Position numbers and translations under genes: made by a program. Below the pieces are notes generated by a model, which was given only the letters and a program-made list of their open reading frames with translations, was not told the origin of the DNA and did no database searches. A stretch of 64,000 bases of DNA from assembly GCF_910596095.1 (NCBI RefSeq), contig NC_056545.1, forward strand, positions 22,343,067 to 22,407,066, in the 5' to 3' direction. Shown in pieces: positions 51,501 to 62,018 of this stretch. The stretch comes from Thunnus maccoyii (Eukaryota > Chordata > Actinopteri > Scombriformes > Scombridae). Positions within the stretch are counted from its first letter, which is position 1; every line of letters begins with the position of its first letter.

Positions 51501-54500
51501 CAAGCTGCAGCTTTAATAAGCAAAAATTATGTTTATCATTAGTCCAATGTATTACAGACGCTGTAGTAGGGCTGGGCAATATAAACAATATATACAATCA
51601 TCGCGATATAAAATTTAAACAAAACTTAGAAAATTAGAAACTAATAACTGTTGATAGGAAACATTGCCTGAAAATGCACAACAGCCTATCAAATCACAGG
51701 AACACAGCTACTTGTAACCAATCATATGGCAGTATTTTAAACAGCCCACAGCACGGTTGGTTGACTTAGCTGAACAAACCACATGCTACTGTTTTGATTA
51801 TACGAGAGAGTAATGAAAGACATGAGCGCTCCTTCAGAGGAAATTTCAAGTGTAGCCAAAGATAGCAACATCAACCGTAAACAAAGGAGATATTGTGGAT
51901 AAACAAGGTAAGAAGAAGATTAATGGCCTGGCGGTACTTAAAGACCAATCGCAACTAAGTGGAGCTTATATTATAAACTACCAAAAACATTCACCAACTA
52001 AAACAGGAAATACTACAAACGTGTCCCATCACTCAAAACACTGTCACCCAATAGTGGACACAGAGTGTGTTTACAGTCACAACCACCAGCAAACTCGTCG
52101 CCTGGAACGAGCAGCGAGCTGCTCAGAGAAAAGTCCCGGCAACAAACTGAACTGTCCTGTCTGCATTTTCTAGCATTTCACCACAAAGCAAAGCAAAAAG
52201 ACACACAAACATAACACACGCTGTTGCTTTTTTCTTTGCGAAAGGCCTGATTCAAGAAGCTAATGAAAGTAATCGACCTGAGAGCTGAAACAAAAGCAAA
52301 GTGTGTTCTGACTTTGCACTTTTGGAGACCAAGTTTGTGTAAGTGTCCTTTAGTGTCCTGTAATGCTTGAAGGCTATTGCACAACAGAGTTTACATTGAG
52401 AAGATTTAAGTTTATTTCTGTAAAATTTCTTTATTAGAGTTAATTTGGTTTGCAGCTCAAACCATTCTTGGTAATTTTTCACATTCTGAATCCACTTAAA
52501 GGAAAAACCTATACGAATTTTAAGTTTAAAAGAACTCTGAAGTTCAAAAACTTCATTCATATCATACGTATCAATATTAACGATATTGATAGCCATATCA
52601 CCCAGCCCTACGCTGTAGTTCTAGATATTTTCAGCAACTGGCTCTGTTATATATTTAAACATTAAATCTGACTGTTAGAAAGCTGTAATTGCATCACCCT
52701 CTAGTTTCATGCATTATTAGGACCCATCGGATTCCAGAAACTTAACTTTGCACAGTTGGGTCTCCATACATCTAGGCTGACCTCCAATTACTGACACTAA
52801 ATGGAAAACACTGATGTGTGACACTGTGGCGCTTTATTGATGCTCGCGGGGTATAAATGAAATGCCAACTCACCTCCTGGAGTATCTGGTATCCACTCCT
52901 GCCTGCAAAGGAAGATAATTAGTTTAGTTATTCCTGGTAATCAGTGACGCTTTGGATGTTGAAACCAACACAGTAATGTTCCAAAGAGGACAGCTAATAT
53001 ATTACTCATTTATGCAGAAAACTGTGAGTCATGTGAATAAAACGTTAGTAGACAGGAATACCATTTCCCTAGAATACTAAATGATTTGAGCGTATGGATA
53101 CTAACACTCCAGGGAGTTAAACTAATATTCAGAAACTACTCGTTAATGCCAGAGACCATGAGAGAATGACAAGACTGTAAGTCTACAAACGCTTATAGTG
53201 ACATGCAAGAAGGAGCTATTGAAGCGAACGTCTGGTTGAATCTCTCAGCAGTGGGCTGGAACTTCAAAAGACAATGTTGGATTATATTTCTGTCAACTAA
53301 AAACATAAAGATGAGGCTAAAGTGGGAACATTTATCAAAACTGAAAGAATGAACTGAGTTAGAAAAAAAAAAACGCTAAATCAAGACATGATGTGTTTCT
53401 GTTTTAACATGCTGCTGCCAACATTGGAACAAAGTAAGAACGTGAATCCATGGATCTTTCCGGCCTATTCTCCACAATCCAAGTTGCTAACAGCTGTGCA
53501 GTGGTGTTGATAATGATCATTTGGCATACATCAAAACACTGAGCAAGACCACTGAAATAATACAGCACATCTACATAGCCGGAAAAGGTGTACTGAGTCA
53601 TCTACCCTCTATCAATGGATACTTTCAGGTGGAGAGCAATTTCATTAAGCAAGCACTGACTTTAATTCACTCTGGAGGCAAACGCAAGAGCACCTTTTGG
53701 CACTTTTGTGACAAGACGTGCACGGGGCACATGGAAACGGGTTGGGACCGAATCTAAGCAACGGACATGATTCGGTTCTGCCATATCACGCAATTCATTA
53801 CAGCTAGTCATCTTCTATTAAGAATGACATCATCTCCAACACTACTATTAATCTGTATACAAAACCATAATATAACTAACTTGTGTAACATGTACGAGAG
53901 CATAGATGTTACTGTAGTTATTCTGCAACAGTCTGGCACTTGTTGCGCTTTAATCCATGTGGACTATAGTGGATATAACATGTGTTATTACACATTGACA
54001 CTGCACATCACTCAAATTAGATGGCAAAACAACCTGCTGCCTTTATGGCTGTGAAGAGAGCTAATCAGCTGAGAGGAATCAGATATTCATTTTTACTCTT
54101 CCTTCCTGTATTATTGCCATAAATTATGTACCTTTGATTCAAAGTCATTCAAAATTAAGCAGAGAAAGAAAACAATCATTAAGTGCATTTCTTTCAAACA
54201 ATTTATAATGTATTTAATTATTTGCCCTTTGTTTCTTCTCATTCCCTTTGTTAAGACCGTAACCCAAAAAGTGGCAAAAATCTACCATCTTGGCATGAGG
54301 GAGGCTTTTTGAAGTTGACTTTTCACTAGTTTATAGGATAGGCAAGGACTTGAAATGAGGCTTTTTCAGTTTATAAATGCATTGTATTTATAAATGGACT
54401 TCAAAAGCATTGAAAACATAGGCCTGCGCAACTACTGCACCAGCAAAACCTCCTTGGCTCCCTACTGAACAGTGGTGAAAAAGAAATGTTAAATGGTCCA

Positions 54501-57500
54501 AACTAAAAACCAGCTGCAGCTGGAAAAAGCCTTACCAAGCTGGCAGATTTTTACTCATTATTGGAAAAAAACAAGAAAACTGCAAAAGGAAGATTATTGT
54601 TTTAAGACTGTTTAAGATGGCTTTTTCTTATATTTGAAGCAGTAATTTAACTTGCCTCTTACAGCTTCACATGGCTTCTTATAGACTTTTAGACATCATT
54701 ACTGCATTAAAACTGAGACTACTGGGAATGTGTTATTCACTGGTATGTTTCTTTATGGGAGTTAGTCATCAGTTCACTACTAAACATTAAGAAAAGAAGT
54801 TATTCACTTATCTGATGCAAGTTTTGCATCAAACGAAGACTGTTTAATGTCATTTATGACTAAATCTCCTGTTTGGTTTGCTCCTGCTTTATTTTAAAGA
54901 GCTGTGACTAAACACCACATTGGACAGTAATGAAAAGAAGCAGAGCTAACTAGAAACACTGCCTTGTGGTTGTACGCCTCCACCAACCAGTCAAGTTGCA
55001 GGTTACATCCATGTCTGTTCAGACTCATATAATATTTGTAGTGAAGATTTTAGAGGAATTTAATAAAAAAGGTATTAAGTGTATTTTTTGGCAAATGGAA
55101 GTTATCACTATACTGACATGTAAGATTCCAGTGAATAATTTCCAGTGAGAAACATGCTGTCTTCACTTAGAGACTATTCCTAAAGGAGTGCAGAGGACTG
55201 ATAGAGAGCTTCGTCACATAGTGTAACAATAATCACCTGAAGCTCAATATCAGCAAAACCAATGAGCTCGTGTTGGACTACCAGAGGAACGGGAGGCCCC
55301 CTGTCCTGGTTGTCATCCAGGGAGGGGAAGTAAAGAGGAAGGATAAGAGCATAAGAGTACAAGCAAAATGCAAATAAGCTACAAATTCAAACACATGGAT
55401 GCTTCACACACATCTTCAACCCGGCAGTACAGAAGATCTAAACAATCACCACAGTTTCAAGCTGGGCACCATGATTAGTGTCACCAGATCAGTACCTAAC
55501 CAAATGTGAAATATGGTCACAATCTCCCCTTCTGTTCCTGAGTTATGGTGTTGAATAGCCAGAAAAGTGTTTTTGATGTCAGTTACCTCTGATGCAGGAT
55601 GACCTGTTGAATTTCTCTCAGGAAACCCCGTGTTTGTAAGACCTGTGAACAGAAGATCAATTCACCAAAATTCACACATTGAACAAAAATGCTGTAAAAC
55701 ATGTAAACATAATGTGCATTTTTCAGTCACTCATTAATTAGATTAGTCAGAAACTGTACCATCAGGATCCACTGAGGATGGTGTGCCATTGCTGTCCTCG
55801 ATGGTGGAATGAGCCAAGTACTCGTGCAGTTTGTTGACCAATACATTCAACTTGCTGCTAGTGGTGCTACAGTCAAGAGGGGGAAAAAAGCACAATTGTG
55901 GTGAACTTGTCAGTTAGAAATTGCAACCTAATTTATCAATTTGTGGTTAAAAAGCCTTATTAATTCACTTTGTTTTGGTAACATAAGTAGTGCAAAGCCA
56001 ATTTGGGAGAATCAACTGTTATCGCCTGAGACTTTTACTGTCCATTACAATTTATTTACTTTAAGATATGGAAAGAAAGTATCATGTTTCAGCTCCCCAG
56101 AAAGAGAGATGAATGAAACCCAACAAGACTATCTCATTTCAAAGAAAGAAATGTAGCTGCCTTTTGACCCAATTTGCAGGACACATCCTGCCCTTTGAAA
56201 GCCTCAGTATTCCACAGTCCGCTGTGCACTGATCAATTGTTTAAAGGAGCATTTGTGCGATTGAAAAATCTAGAAATATGTGATTTGTGTCCAGGTAGTT
56301 TATTCATCATCATATGAGTCTGTAACATCAACTAGACCAATGAAAAAGCCACCGTAGGGCCAGTTGATCATAATGTCTTGTAGTGAAACATTACAACTCT
56401 GGTATCATGAGTTGACTTTGAGGGCAACTTACTAATGGTGAACTTTTGAATCACTATCTTAGACATTGAGAAGACGAAACATGAACATATCTATGAGGCT
56501 GCAACATCTCAGTTTGGGAAAAAGTACTGGCTCAATCTAGCCTTCAGGGGACCCACCTACATAGGCTGCATGATGGCCAGGTGGGTTTTATTCATCCAAG
56601 CCTTGCAGCACTTACTGCAGCAGCTTGGGAGAAGAATACAGTACTTTTTTAACATCGTTTGTTGTCAACAGGTGGAGGATATTTGGGATTTGAGCTTAAA
56701 CATCCATGCAGCCACACTTCAGTTTTACACTCAGTTGCCAATTTATTAGGCAGCCCTTAGATCAAACTAATGCAATATAACACAACAGGCTTACAATAAA
56801 TCCAATTTCCTTCAAGGTTATAATGTTCAGTTTTTGTTGAAGAGTGGTCTTGATTCATCTTTGTGGTCATTTTGGAGGCTGTAGTTTAATGCTAATCTGC
56901 AAAGCGTCATGCTGTTGTATAAGTGTTTATATAGTCTACACAAAGTAATATACACGGGATAGACAAAATATTAGAAACACCTCTCAGAATAAAGTATTAC
57001 AAACTCAACAGCACTGCGAACTACAGCCTCCAAAATGACCACAAAGGTGAATATTACAACCTTCACGAAGGTGGGTTTTATTACAGGTCTGCTGAATAAC
57101 ATTGGATTCATTTTAACAACATGTACCAAACTAAATGTCGATTTGTATCTAGGATATTGTGTACTGAATATGTGACCTGACAGCATATTATGATCTACGT
57201 TAGTCTGCGTTCAGCTCAGTAACGTTACATTATCTTTAATGTGTCGTTAGCAAAAGCTAGCTTCAATTAGCTCCGAGAAGTCATGGAAATATGATTTTCA
57301 AATCCACATAACCTTACATGCTATGGTAGCTCTGTAAACAATACTGAGTTTAAGTTAGTAGCTAACTTAAATATAATTATGTAATGGTTTAAATCTGTCT
57401 GCTGGCTGATGCAGCTAATCTAGCCTGTTGCTAAGCTAATAGCGAGCTCTTATACTTGCTAGTAAACAGCCGCAGTTCAGTCCACAGTTTTTACCTCAGC

Positions 57501-57514
57501 ATCGCCGCAGACAT
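31496..57514 (-). CDS. atrx/atrxl: ATRX-type chromatin remodeller, 35 coding exons
   Basis: All exons join in frame to 1907 codons: 57495-57514, 55760-55866, 55587-55642, 52874-52902, 51149-51270, 50631-50747, 50038-50147, 48428-48495, 46558-48323, 45297-45357, 40199-40350, 39827-40006, 39642-39741, 38797-38893, 38499-38684, 38179-38311, 37744-37853, 37377-37520, 37094-37271, 36832-36969, 36293-36468, 36055-36172, 35629-35759, 35472-35545, 35190-35281, 34943-35099, 34748-34836, 34553-34658, 34270-34447, 33372-33563, 33112-33255, 32915-32986, 32723-32818, 31701-31829 and 31496-31588. Domains in order: N-terminal [19 protein letters not shown] reader (about residues 158-268), acidic/Ser-rich linker, DAXX-binding segment, SNF2 ATPase (about 1085-1670), C-terminal helical tail. 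ATRX with DAXX deposits H3.3 at heterochromatin and telomeres. Human ATRX has 2492 residues; the shortening is mainly in the linker. The gene setting (19q13-type neighbours) differs from human ATRX on Xq21, so it may be an atrx-like paralogue. Confidence 0.92.
31632..31663. repeat. (CA)n-type microsatellite
   Basis: An AC/GC alternating tract lies in the last atrx intron (between exons 34 and 35), with a second tract of ACAT units near 31855-31875. Confidence 0.8.
34270..38311 (-). CDS. atrx/atrxl: atrx SNF2 ATPase exons
   Basis: Exons 16-29 encode the motor. Visible motifs are [12 protein letters not shown], Walker A as [10 protein letters not shown] (exon 17), [13 protein letters not shown] (Ia), the Walker B box DEGH (exon 20), LTGTPLQNN (III), [23 protein letters not shown] (IV), [11 protein letters not shown] (V) and RVYRFGQ (VI, exon 29). 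All key ATP-binding and hydrolysis residues are intact. Between the lobes, exons 23-26 hold a variable insert that is shorter than in human ATRX. At exon 26 the donor is GTATGT after position 34943, two bases past a false GTGTAT; only this choice restores KVLVFSQS. Confidence 0.93.
40737..40742 (-). terminator. atrx/atrxl: Possible intronic polyadenylation signal of atrx
   Basis: The minus strand reads AATAAA inside intron 10, followed by a T-rich stretch. Mammalian ATRX makes a truncated form (ATRXt) by keeping an intron in this part of the gene and using an intronic poly(A) signal. The parallel is suggestive only; AATAAA is frequent in AT-rich introns. Confidence 0.25.
43761..43800. repeat. 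(AT)n-rich microsatellite
   Basis: TATA-type alternation followed by (ATAC)n-like units, in atrx intron 10. Confidence 0.8.
46558..48323 (-). CDS. atrx/atrxl: atrx giant exon 9 (PHD end plus acidic linker)
   Basis: This 1766-nt exon corresponds to the giant exon 9 of human ATRX (about 3 kb). It begins with the PHD half of ADD ([14 protein letters not shown], then the [15 protein letters not shown] block and WYCYVC), then about 480 residues rich in Ser, Asp, Glu and Lys. Conserved islands are an LxVxL HP1-binding motif at 47474-47488 (LVVKL, followed by TPV), [14 protein letters not shown], and the end block [19 protein letters not shown] that leads into the DAXX-binding segment. The plus-strand 238-codon frame opposite it is an antisense shadow. 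Confidence 0.92.
48170..50147 (-). CDS. atrx/atrxl: atrx ADD domain exons 7-9
   Basis: Exons 7 and 8 and the start of exon 9 form the ADD histone reader: a GATA-like finger ([11 protein letters not shown], then LICKSCYKYY) and an imperfect PHD finger ([13 protein letters not shown] onward). The ADD of ATRX reads H3 with unmodified K4 and trimethyl K9; the aromatic pair in KYYLSDDIS that helps cage the methyl-lysine is kept. All zinc-ligand cysteines that I can place are present, so the reader should fold. Confidence 0.9.
48735..49732. mobile_element. PIF/Harbinger-like MITE, about 1 kb
   Basis: The ends are inverted: CCTGTTTACACCTGGTATTA at the left and TAATACCAGGTGTAAACAGG at the right, extending imperfectly further. 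TTA lies directly outside both ends (48732-48734 and 49733-49735), a 3-bp TWA duplication typical of PIF/Harbinger. Subterminal blocks with GATCACAAGTGG-like words recur near both ends. No long frame exists, so it is non-autonomous. It lies in atrx intron 7. Confidence 0.75.
49805..49830. repeat. (TAA)n microsatellite
   Basis: About eight uninterrupted AAT/TAA units next to the right end of the preceding MITE, in atrx intron 7. Confidence 0.9.
51567..52610. mobile_element. hAT element with decayed BED-finger remnant
   Basis: The ends TAGGGCTGGGCAATAT and ATATCACCCAGCCCTA form an inverted pair. A perfect 8-bp target duplication, CGCTGTAG, flanks it (51559-51566 and 52611-52618), which identifies hAT transposition. 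Inside, a 92-codon frame at 51895-52173 contains [20 protein letters not shown], resembling the PT-GNTTNL-HL-HHP half of hAT BED zinc fingers but without the leading Cys pair. The catalytic part is absent, so it is an internally deleted, inactive copy. It lies in atrx intron 4. The exact, unmutated duplication suggests a moderate age. Confidence 0.8.
54955..55560 (+). mobile_element. Degraded LINE fragment (L2/Maui-like)
   Basis: At about 55225-55325 the plus strand encodes [18 protein letters not shown] followed by [10 protein letters not shown], a recognisable reverse-transcriptase block of fish L2-type LINEs (compare L-NxSKTxELVxDF). Stops and frame changes break it on both sides. The left part (from about 54955) and the right part resemble other common LINE-derived fish repeats. 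It lies in atrx intron 3. The borders are approximate. Confidence 0.55.
56735..57070. repeat. Inverted pair of dispersed-repeat arms
   Basis: The segment 56861-56888 (TTGTGGTCATTTTGGAGGCT then GTAGTTTA) is the reverse complement of 57018-57045 with one or two changes. Further out, the left side carries CAATTTATTAGGC and the right side GACAAAATATTAGAAACACC, wording found at the ends of a common teleost repeat. The unit seems present twice in opposite orientation around a spacer of about 130 bp. It lies in atrx intron 1. Confidence 0.55.
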
Positions 57515-57760
57515 ATCGGGGAGAAGGTGAACAACCGAGGCCGTTCAAGTCTTTATCTTCTCATTAAAGCAAAATTATGTGGTAAAAAATGGCGCTCAAA
57601 TTTGCGTTCAGCATCAGATCACAGGCAAAAGAGGCAAAACATAAACCACCAGACAGTCCGCTGTTCTTCTTCTTCTTGTGTTGTTTGAGTCACGACGTCA
57701 ACATACCGCACGTTAACGCCACCTGCTGTCCCGGAGGGAGGATCAGCTGTTAAAAGATAG
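57515..57760 (-). promoter_or_regulatory. atrx/atrxl: Probable atrx 5' UTR and promoter region
   Basis: This is the sequence just upstream of the atrx start codon (57512-57514, context GAT before ATG). It is richer in CpG than its surroundings, includes ACGACGTCAAC (a CRE-like core) near 57692-57702, and shows no TATA box, as expected of a housekeeping chromatin gene. The transcription start is not determined. Confidence 0.4.
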
Positions 57761-58799
57761 GTTCACAATTTTTCAAGTCAGTCTTAAAACAACAGTTATG
57801 TGCCCTTATAAACACTGAAAGAAGTTTTCCTCGCTGAAATCATTCCTCTTGTTCATACTGACTGTTAAAAGATCCCCTTCAGTGCTTTCAATGTAAGTGT
57901 AAATGGAGGCCAAAATCCAAAATTCATTTTGTGCAAAAATGTATTTAAAACTTTATCTGAAGCAGAAATTTCCCAGTGAACTCAGCACTTCACCGCCTTA
58001 ATGACTTGTCACTCCTGGAAAAAAGCACACAAGATATGGTTGGCTGCATAGATTTACCATTTAAAATCCTGTACTTTCTTTTTTTTTTTTTAAACAAAAT
58101 CAATAAACACTGAATTACAAAAAAAAAAGTTTATCTGAACTTATATGAGGTTTCACCAGTCTGAGTTAGTCATATCAAGTGGATATCTGCATTTCCGCAT
58201 CTGCACATTTACAGTCTTTTTAGAATCAAATTCTCTCTTTGTGTTTTTTCGGACAATGTTTACCTGTTGAGCTGTGTTGGAATTATAGTAACAAAAAGAG
58301 AGACTTTGGCACTAAAAAGAAAGACTGTAATGTTGAAAGATATCTACTTGGTTTGACTAATTTGTTTAATGTTTTTATTAAGAAATATGGCACATGAGAA
58401 GAAAAAAATGTCAGTTTAATAATAAGAATCAGTTAAAACATAGAAACATAATAATAATAGTATAATCAAAGTACTGTGCAACTCAATGGATCAAAAGAAA
58501 AACAAGCCATACTTTCTGCCTTTTTAAAGGTGTTTTTATACTATTCAAAGTTCAAACCCACAAAAACTAAACAAAACAAGAGACAAACAAAAGAATAAAA
58601 ACTGGATGAAGCTTCATATTAACTTCAGATAAACTTTTATATAAAGTCTTGCACAGAAGGAGGACTGTGGGTTTTGGCCCCCATCACTTGAATATTGTTT
58701 TCAGACAGATCTGTCCTTTAAAACATATTGTTTCTTTCATGAGAATAATTGTGTCAATGTTCCTCTCCCCTCTCTCAAACAGCTCCTAGTACATTATGT

Positions 58800-58845
58800 C
58801 ACTTATACTTACTTATACCATACTTATACTTATACTATACTTATT
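58800..58845. repeat. ACTTAT-type short tandem repeat
   Basis: Irregular head-to-tail copies of TACTTA/ACTTAT words in the spacer beyond the atrx promoter; not part of any exon. Confidence 0.75.
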
Positions 58846-59959
58846 TTTTGTATATTCTTGCGTATTCTTCATTATCAGACAGTTTAGCTCTCATCTTCCT
58901 CCTCTGTGTCTCATATTTAAAGCAACACATTTACTGACTTCTCTTTCTTAGTACAACCTGTTGTCATTATGCCTTCCTTAACCTTCCTCTACTGCTATAC
59001 AATTGTTGTGTCACACAGAATAGTAATAGGAAGAAAATTTTACATTTTATTCAGTTCAGTTGCTTCCACCTACTATCATCAACACTGTCTACATCTACAG
59101 TGTGTATACCACCATGTTTTGTGTTTACTGTACTACTTTCTTTCCTGGCATTGTGACAGTAAATCATATCATTTGAGAGCTACTGAACTATTTATGACAC
59201 TCCAACTGTCAATAAACAGATCCTCATCACGTGTATGTCTTTATTAAATATTTCTCCTTTGCTGATATGTTTTGACAATGAAAAAATGAAAAACCCCCTG
59301 GTCATATTCATGATAGAGATGATCATTTGTGTTTTTGAGCATCTAAATCACAATCACATGCCCTTTAATCCAACTCATCAATGGCTTCTTTTTGCTGATA
59401 GCATGGTTTATATTTCTCCTAGTCTTAACGGAGCCATATCAGTAGCAGACAGTGACCCTCTTGTAGGCTACTCTTCCAAGAAACATCACTGATGGATGGC
59501 TGGATATTAATTATTTAAAAGCCCACTACCAAGCCACTACACACTAATTTTGTGTGTAAACTCATTTCAATCTCATATTCCGACTTTGTTGGTTCCAGGG
59601 CCAGCCTTTAGCTGTTTTAGGCCTTATATGAGATTTTTCTTTGAGAGTTCCCCAAGCATCTTTATCTTTTTCTGTAATGTTAAAATGCCATCTAGATGGC
59701 AACAGTTAAAACTGGAAGTGTTTTGAGTACATTTTTGTCCTGTATGTGCATGGGGTGGTATTGCTACCGAAGATTTTGGGCCTCGTGAGGCTCAGTCTGT
59801 TTTGTGATGAAACTGTTTATTTGCTGTAATTACAAAAAGTTGAAACAGTAAACAGTATTATGTCTAATCTTTTTAGAAAAACTCATGAGATAAATCTGTC
59901 AATTCTCATGGGTCATGGGGAGGCTAGAGTCTATCTCAGCTCAAAAGTGAGCTTCTTCA

Positions 59960-60310
59960 GGCAATGATGTGGCACTGCTGGCCTTCTTCTGGCCTGGACA
60001 AAATGGATGTGAGCCTGAAATGGCCCGCATGTAAAATAGCAAATATGGCCCAAGTATCCCTGATCAAATGTGGGCTTTTTTTGGTAAAGATGCTGTGCTC
60101 TCAGGTATGTATATTCTGGATGTGGGCTGGTTCTGGTTTATCTGGTTTGTTCTTGGTTGACATATGGCTTGCTTGTGGCCCAGATCCGGGAAACAAGAGC
60201 GGACCGCCCAAGCGCCATCATTCCACGTGGTATGTGGGCCGGATGAAAGTGCCGAAAATGTTGGGTGTGGGCCGAATCTGGGCCACAGCAATTTTGCTAT
60301 CTGGGAGGTT
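59960..60310. repeat. GGGCC-rich degenerate dispersed repeat
   Basis: Words such as TGGCCC, GTGGGCC and ATCTGGGCCACAGCA recur irregularly, ending in TTTTGCTATCTGGGAG. I recognise the closing block as common in teleost genomes but cannot name the family. It continues into GGTTAGGTTGGGTTAGG at 60310-60335, which is short and not telomeric in origin. Confidence 0.4.
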
Positions 60311-60362
60311 AAGTTGGGTTAGGTTGGGTTAGGTTAGACTTTATTGTCATTATATAATACAG

Positions 60363-60679
60363 CAGTGGTATGCAAATAGCAGTCCTTAGGTCAAAACCGG
60401 CCCTTAAGCAAAAATATTTGGCCCCCTGAAGTTTTGGTGTGTGAATTCTAACACTGCTTTAATTCCACAACTTTAGCCTATTGGAGCATAAAAGATTTGT
60501 TGTTCACAGACACAAATAGGTAGTGTTTATAACTCTTTTAGCCTTCAGTTACAAGTGGGAAAAATAAAAATAAATTAACAAAGAATAGAAGCTTTTGTTT
60601 CCACTTTGCCTGTTAATGGCCTCCCGATGTAAAATCCTGAAAAAACTGGCCCATGGTTGAACCTAATTGTTGACCCCTG
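60363..60679. mobile_element. Small hAT MITE with 8-bp target duplication
   Basis: The element begins CAGTGGTATGCAAA and ends TGTTGACCCCTG, the CAGTGG/CCCCTG ends of many vertebrate hAT MITEs, with CCGGCCC and TGGCCCA internally. It is flanked by TAATACAG (60355-60362) and CAATACAG (60680-60687), an 8-bp duplication with one mismatch. It has no coding content. Confidence 0.75.
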
Positions 60680-60888
60680 CAATACAGGATTTCATAATGA
60701 AATGCAGGTGTAACCACCTCAGTAATACACACAGAGAAATGGTTAACACGAGACAAAGAAATTAAATTGGTCAAAATTATAAAGAACAAGATAGAATTTT
60801 AAAAAAACTAAAGTAATAGTAGCACGGAGGGTAGAAACAACATGTAGCTACATGCAAACAATATGTACAATAACATACATATAATATC

Positions 60889-61195
60889 CATCCATTCATC
60901 CATCCTCTTTACCGCTTTCCTCTAGAGGGTCACGGGGGAGCCGGAGCCAATCTAAGCTGACATTGGGTGAGAGACGGGGTACACCAATCACAGGGCTAAC
61001 ATATAGTATAGATATATACACCTACGAGCAATTTAGAGTCACCAATTAACCTAACATGTTTTTGGTCTGTGGGAGGAAACTAGAGCATCCGGAGAGAATG
61101 GGGAGAACATGCAAACTCCACATAGAAAGGCGCCAGACGGCCAGTGGTTCAAACCCAAAACGTTCTTGCTGTGAGACGACAGTGCTAACCACAAT
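60889..61195 (-). mobile_element. RTE/Expander-like LINE 3' tail
   Basis: On the minus strand the segment carries the common fish repeat wording: CAGCAAGAACG, TGGAGTTTGCATGTTCTCCC, CTCCCACAGACCAAAAACAT, CCGTCTCTCACCCAATG, then GGTAAAGAGG and a (GGAT)n tail. It is a 5'-truncated non-LTR retrotransposon end without coding sequence. The clade name is from memory of similar fish repeats. Confidence 0.6.
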
Positions 61196-61248
61196 GACCC
61201 CACATAAAATATGTACCCTACAAAATGTACAAAACCGTGACTGTTTAA

Positions 61249-61785
61249 AGTTCCCCTCCCCTCAAAAATGTGTTTTTTATTCTTGTTCCTTCAGTTGAAT
61301 GTTTGAGCTTCACTGTGCAGATTGATGTATGAACGGAGTTTGACACTAGAAGGCTGTTTTCACATTAAACTGCTGAAAGTGGAAAGTTTGTCTGTGCTTT
61401 ATGAAAATCAGATTTTAAGGGGCGGGTCTACAAGCATGATTTGTGACATCACAACTATTTTGAAGCCAATCTTGCTCCAATATTCAAATTACACAAGTGT
61501 GATGTGGAAACTTGAGGCCTCCAGTGCACAAACACTGAGAATGAACTTTACAGTGAAGTAAGAGACCTCCTGTGTCCAGCAGCTAAACTTCTGAAATGAA
61601 ATATATTTACATATTTATAGATTCTGAAATTTCTAATAAGGGAGAAGGAGTAGATGTAATTTTTAAGGATTTTAACAAGATAATTGAACTTTTTTTGTGT
61701 GGAAAAAACATATCAGACACAAATTATCATTCAAAGCAAAATATTTTATATAGCCTACATCTTAAAACATGTCTGAATGGAATCT
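61249..61785. mobile_element. TTAA-flanked MITE, full length
   Basis: TTAA flanks both sides (61245-61248 and 61786-61789). The left end AGTTCCCCTCCCCTC and the right end (reverse complement AGATTCCATTCAGAC) are imperfect inverted repeats. The right 200 bp recur at 23268-23459. It has no coding content. The TTAA target points to a piggyBac-type source. Confidence 0.65.
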
Positions 61786-61905
61786 TTAATATTTATAAAA
61801 CATCCTCAGTCTTTTATGAATATATATTTTTCTAACTTTAAGTTTTCTTTCAGTTTTTTATTTTGCCACAGATGAGACTCCATACCCAGACTCAACGTCT
61901 GGAGG

Positions 61906-61913
61906 TGACGTCA
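61906..61913. promoter_or_regulatory. Full palindromic CRE (TGACGTCA)
   Basis: A perfect CREB/ATF site is followed at once by a GC-rich stretch (CCGGCCGGGCGGGGC) with an Sp1-type GGGCGGGGC box. This pairing is typical of CpG-type vertebrate promoters. Confidence 0.55.
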
Positions 61914-62018
61914 CCGGCCGGGCGGGGCAAACATTCCTGCTGCTGTCTACTTTTGTCTCTACGTGGAGGAGGCAGGACCGCAAACTGGACGCTGTCTGGA
62001 ATTTCAGGCGCACCGACA
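61914..62018 (+). other. Possible first exon of an off-window gene
   Basis: This GC-rich segment directly after the CRE ends in a near-perfect donor (GACA then GTGAGT at 62019-62024). No coding exon follows up to 64000, so if real it is a 5' UTR exon with a long first intron. A 61-codon frame through it has no recognisable similarity. Confidence 0.35.

Larger units (their letters stand above)
57761..61860. other. Gene-poor spacer rich in transposon remnants
   Basis: About 4.1 kb without a supported exon. From about 59960 on it is mostly repeats: a GGGCC-rich repeat, a hAT MITE, a LINE tail and a TTAA MITE, nearly end to end. The left part holds poly-T, poly-A and an (ACTTAT)n-like tract near 58800-58845. 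The frames of up to 122 codons are repeat-derived or chance. Confidence 0.6.

Noticed and set aside
59964-60332. 122-codon frame on the plus strand
   Set aside because: It lies over the GGGCC-rich dispersed repeat and shows no domain or splice partners.
60302-60335. Telomere-like GGGTTAGG repeats
   Set aside because: The words are irregular (GGTTAGGTTGG), only about 30 bp long and embedded in other dispersed repeats, so no interstitial telomere is claimed.
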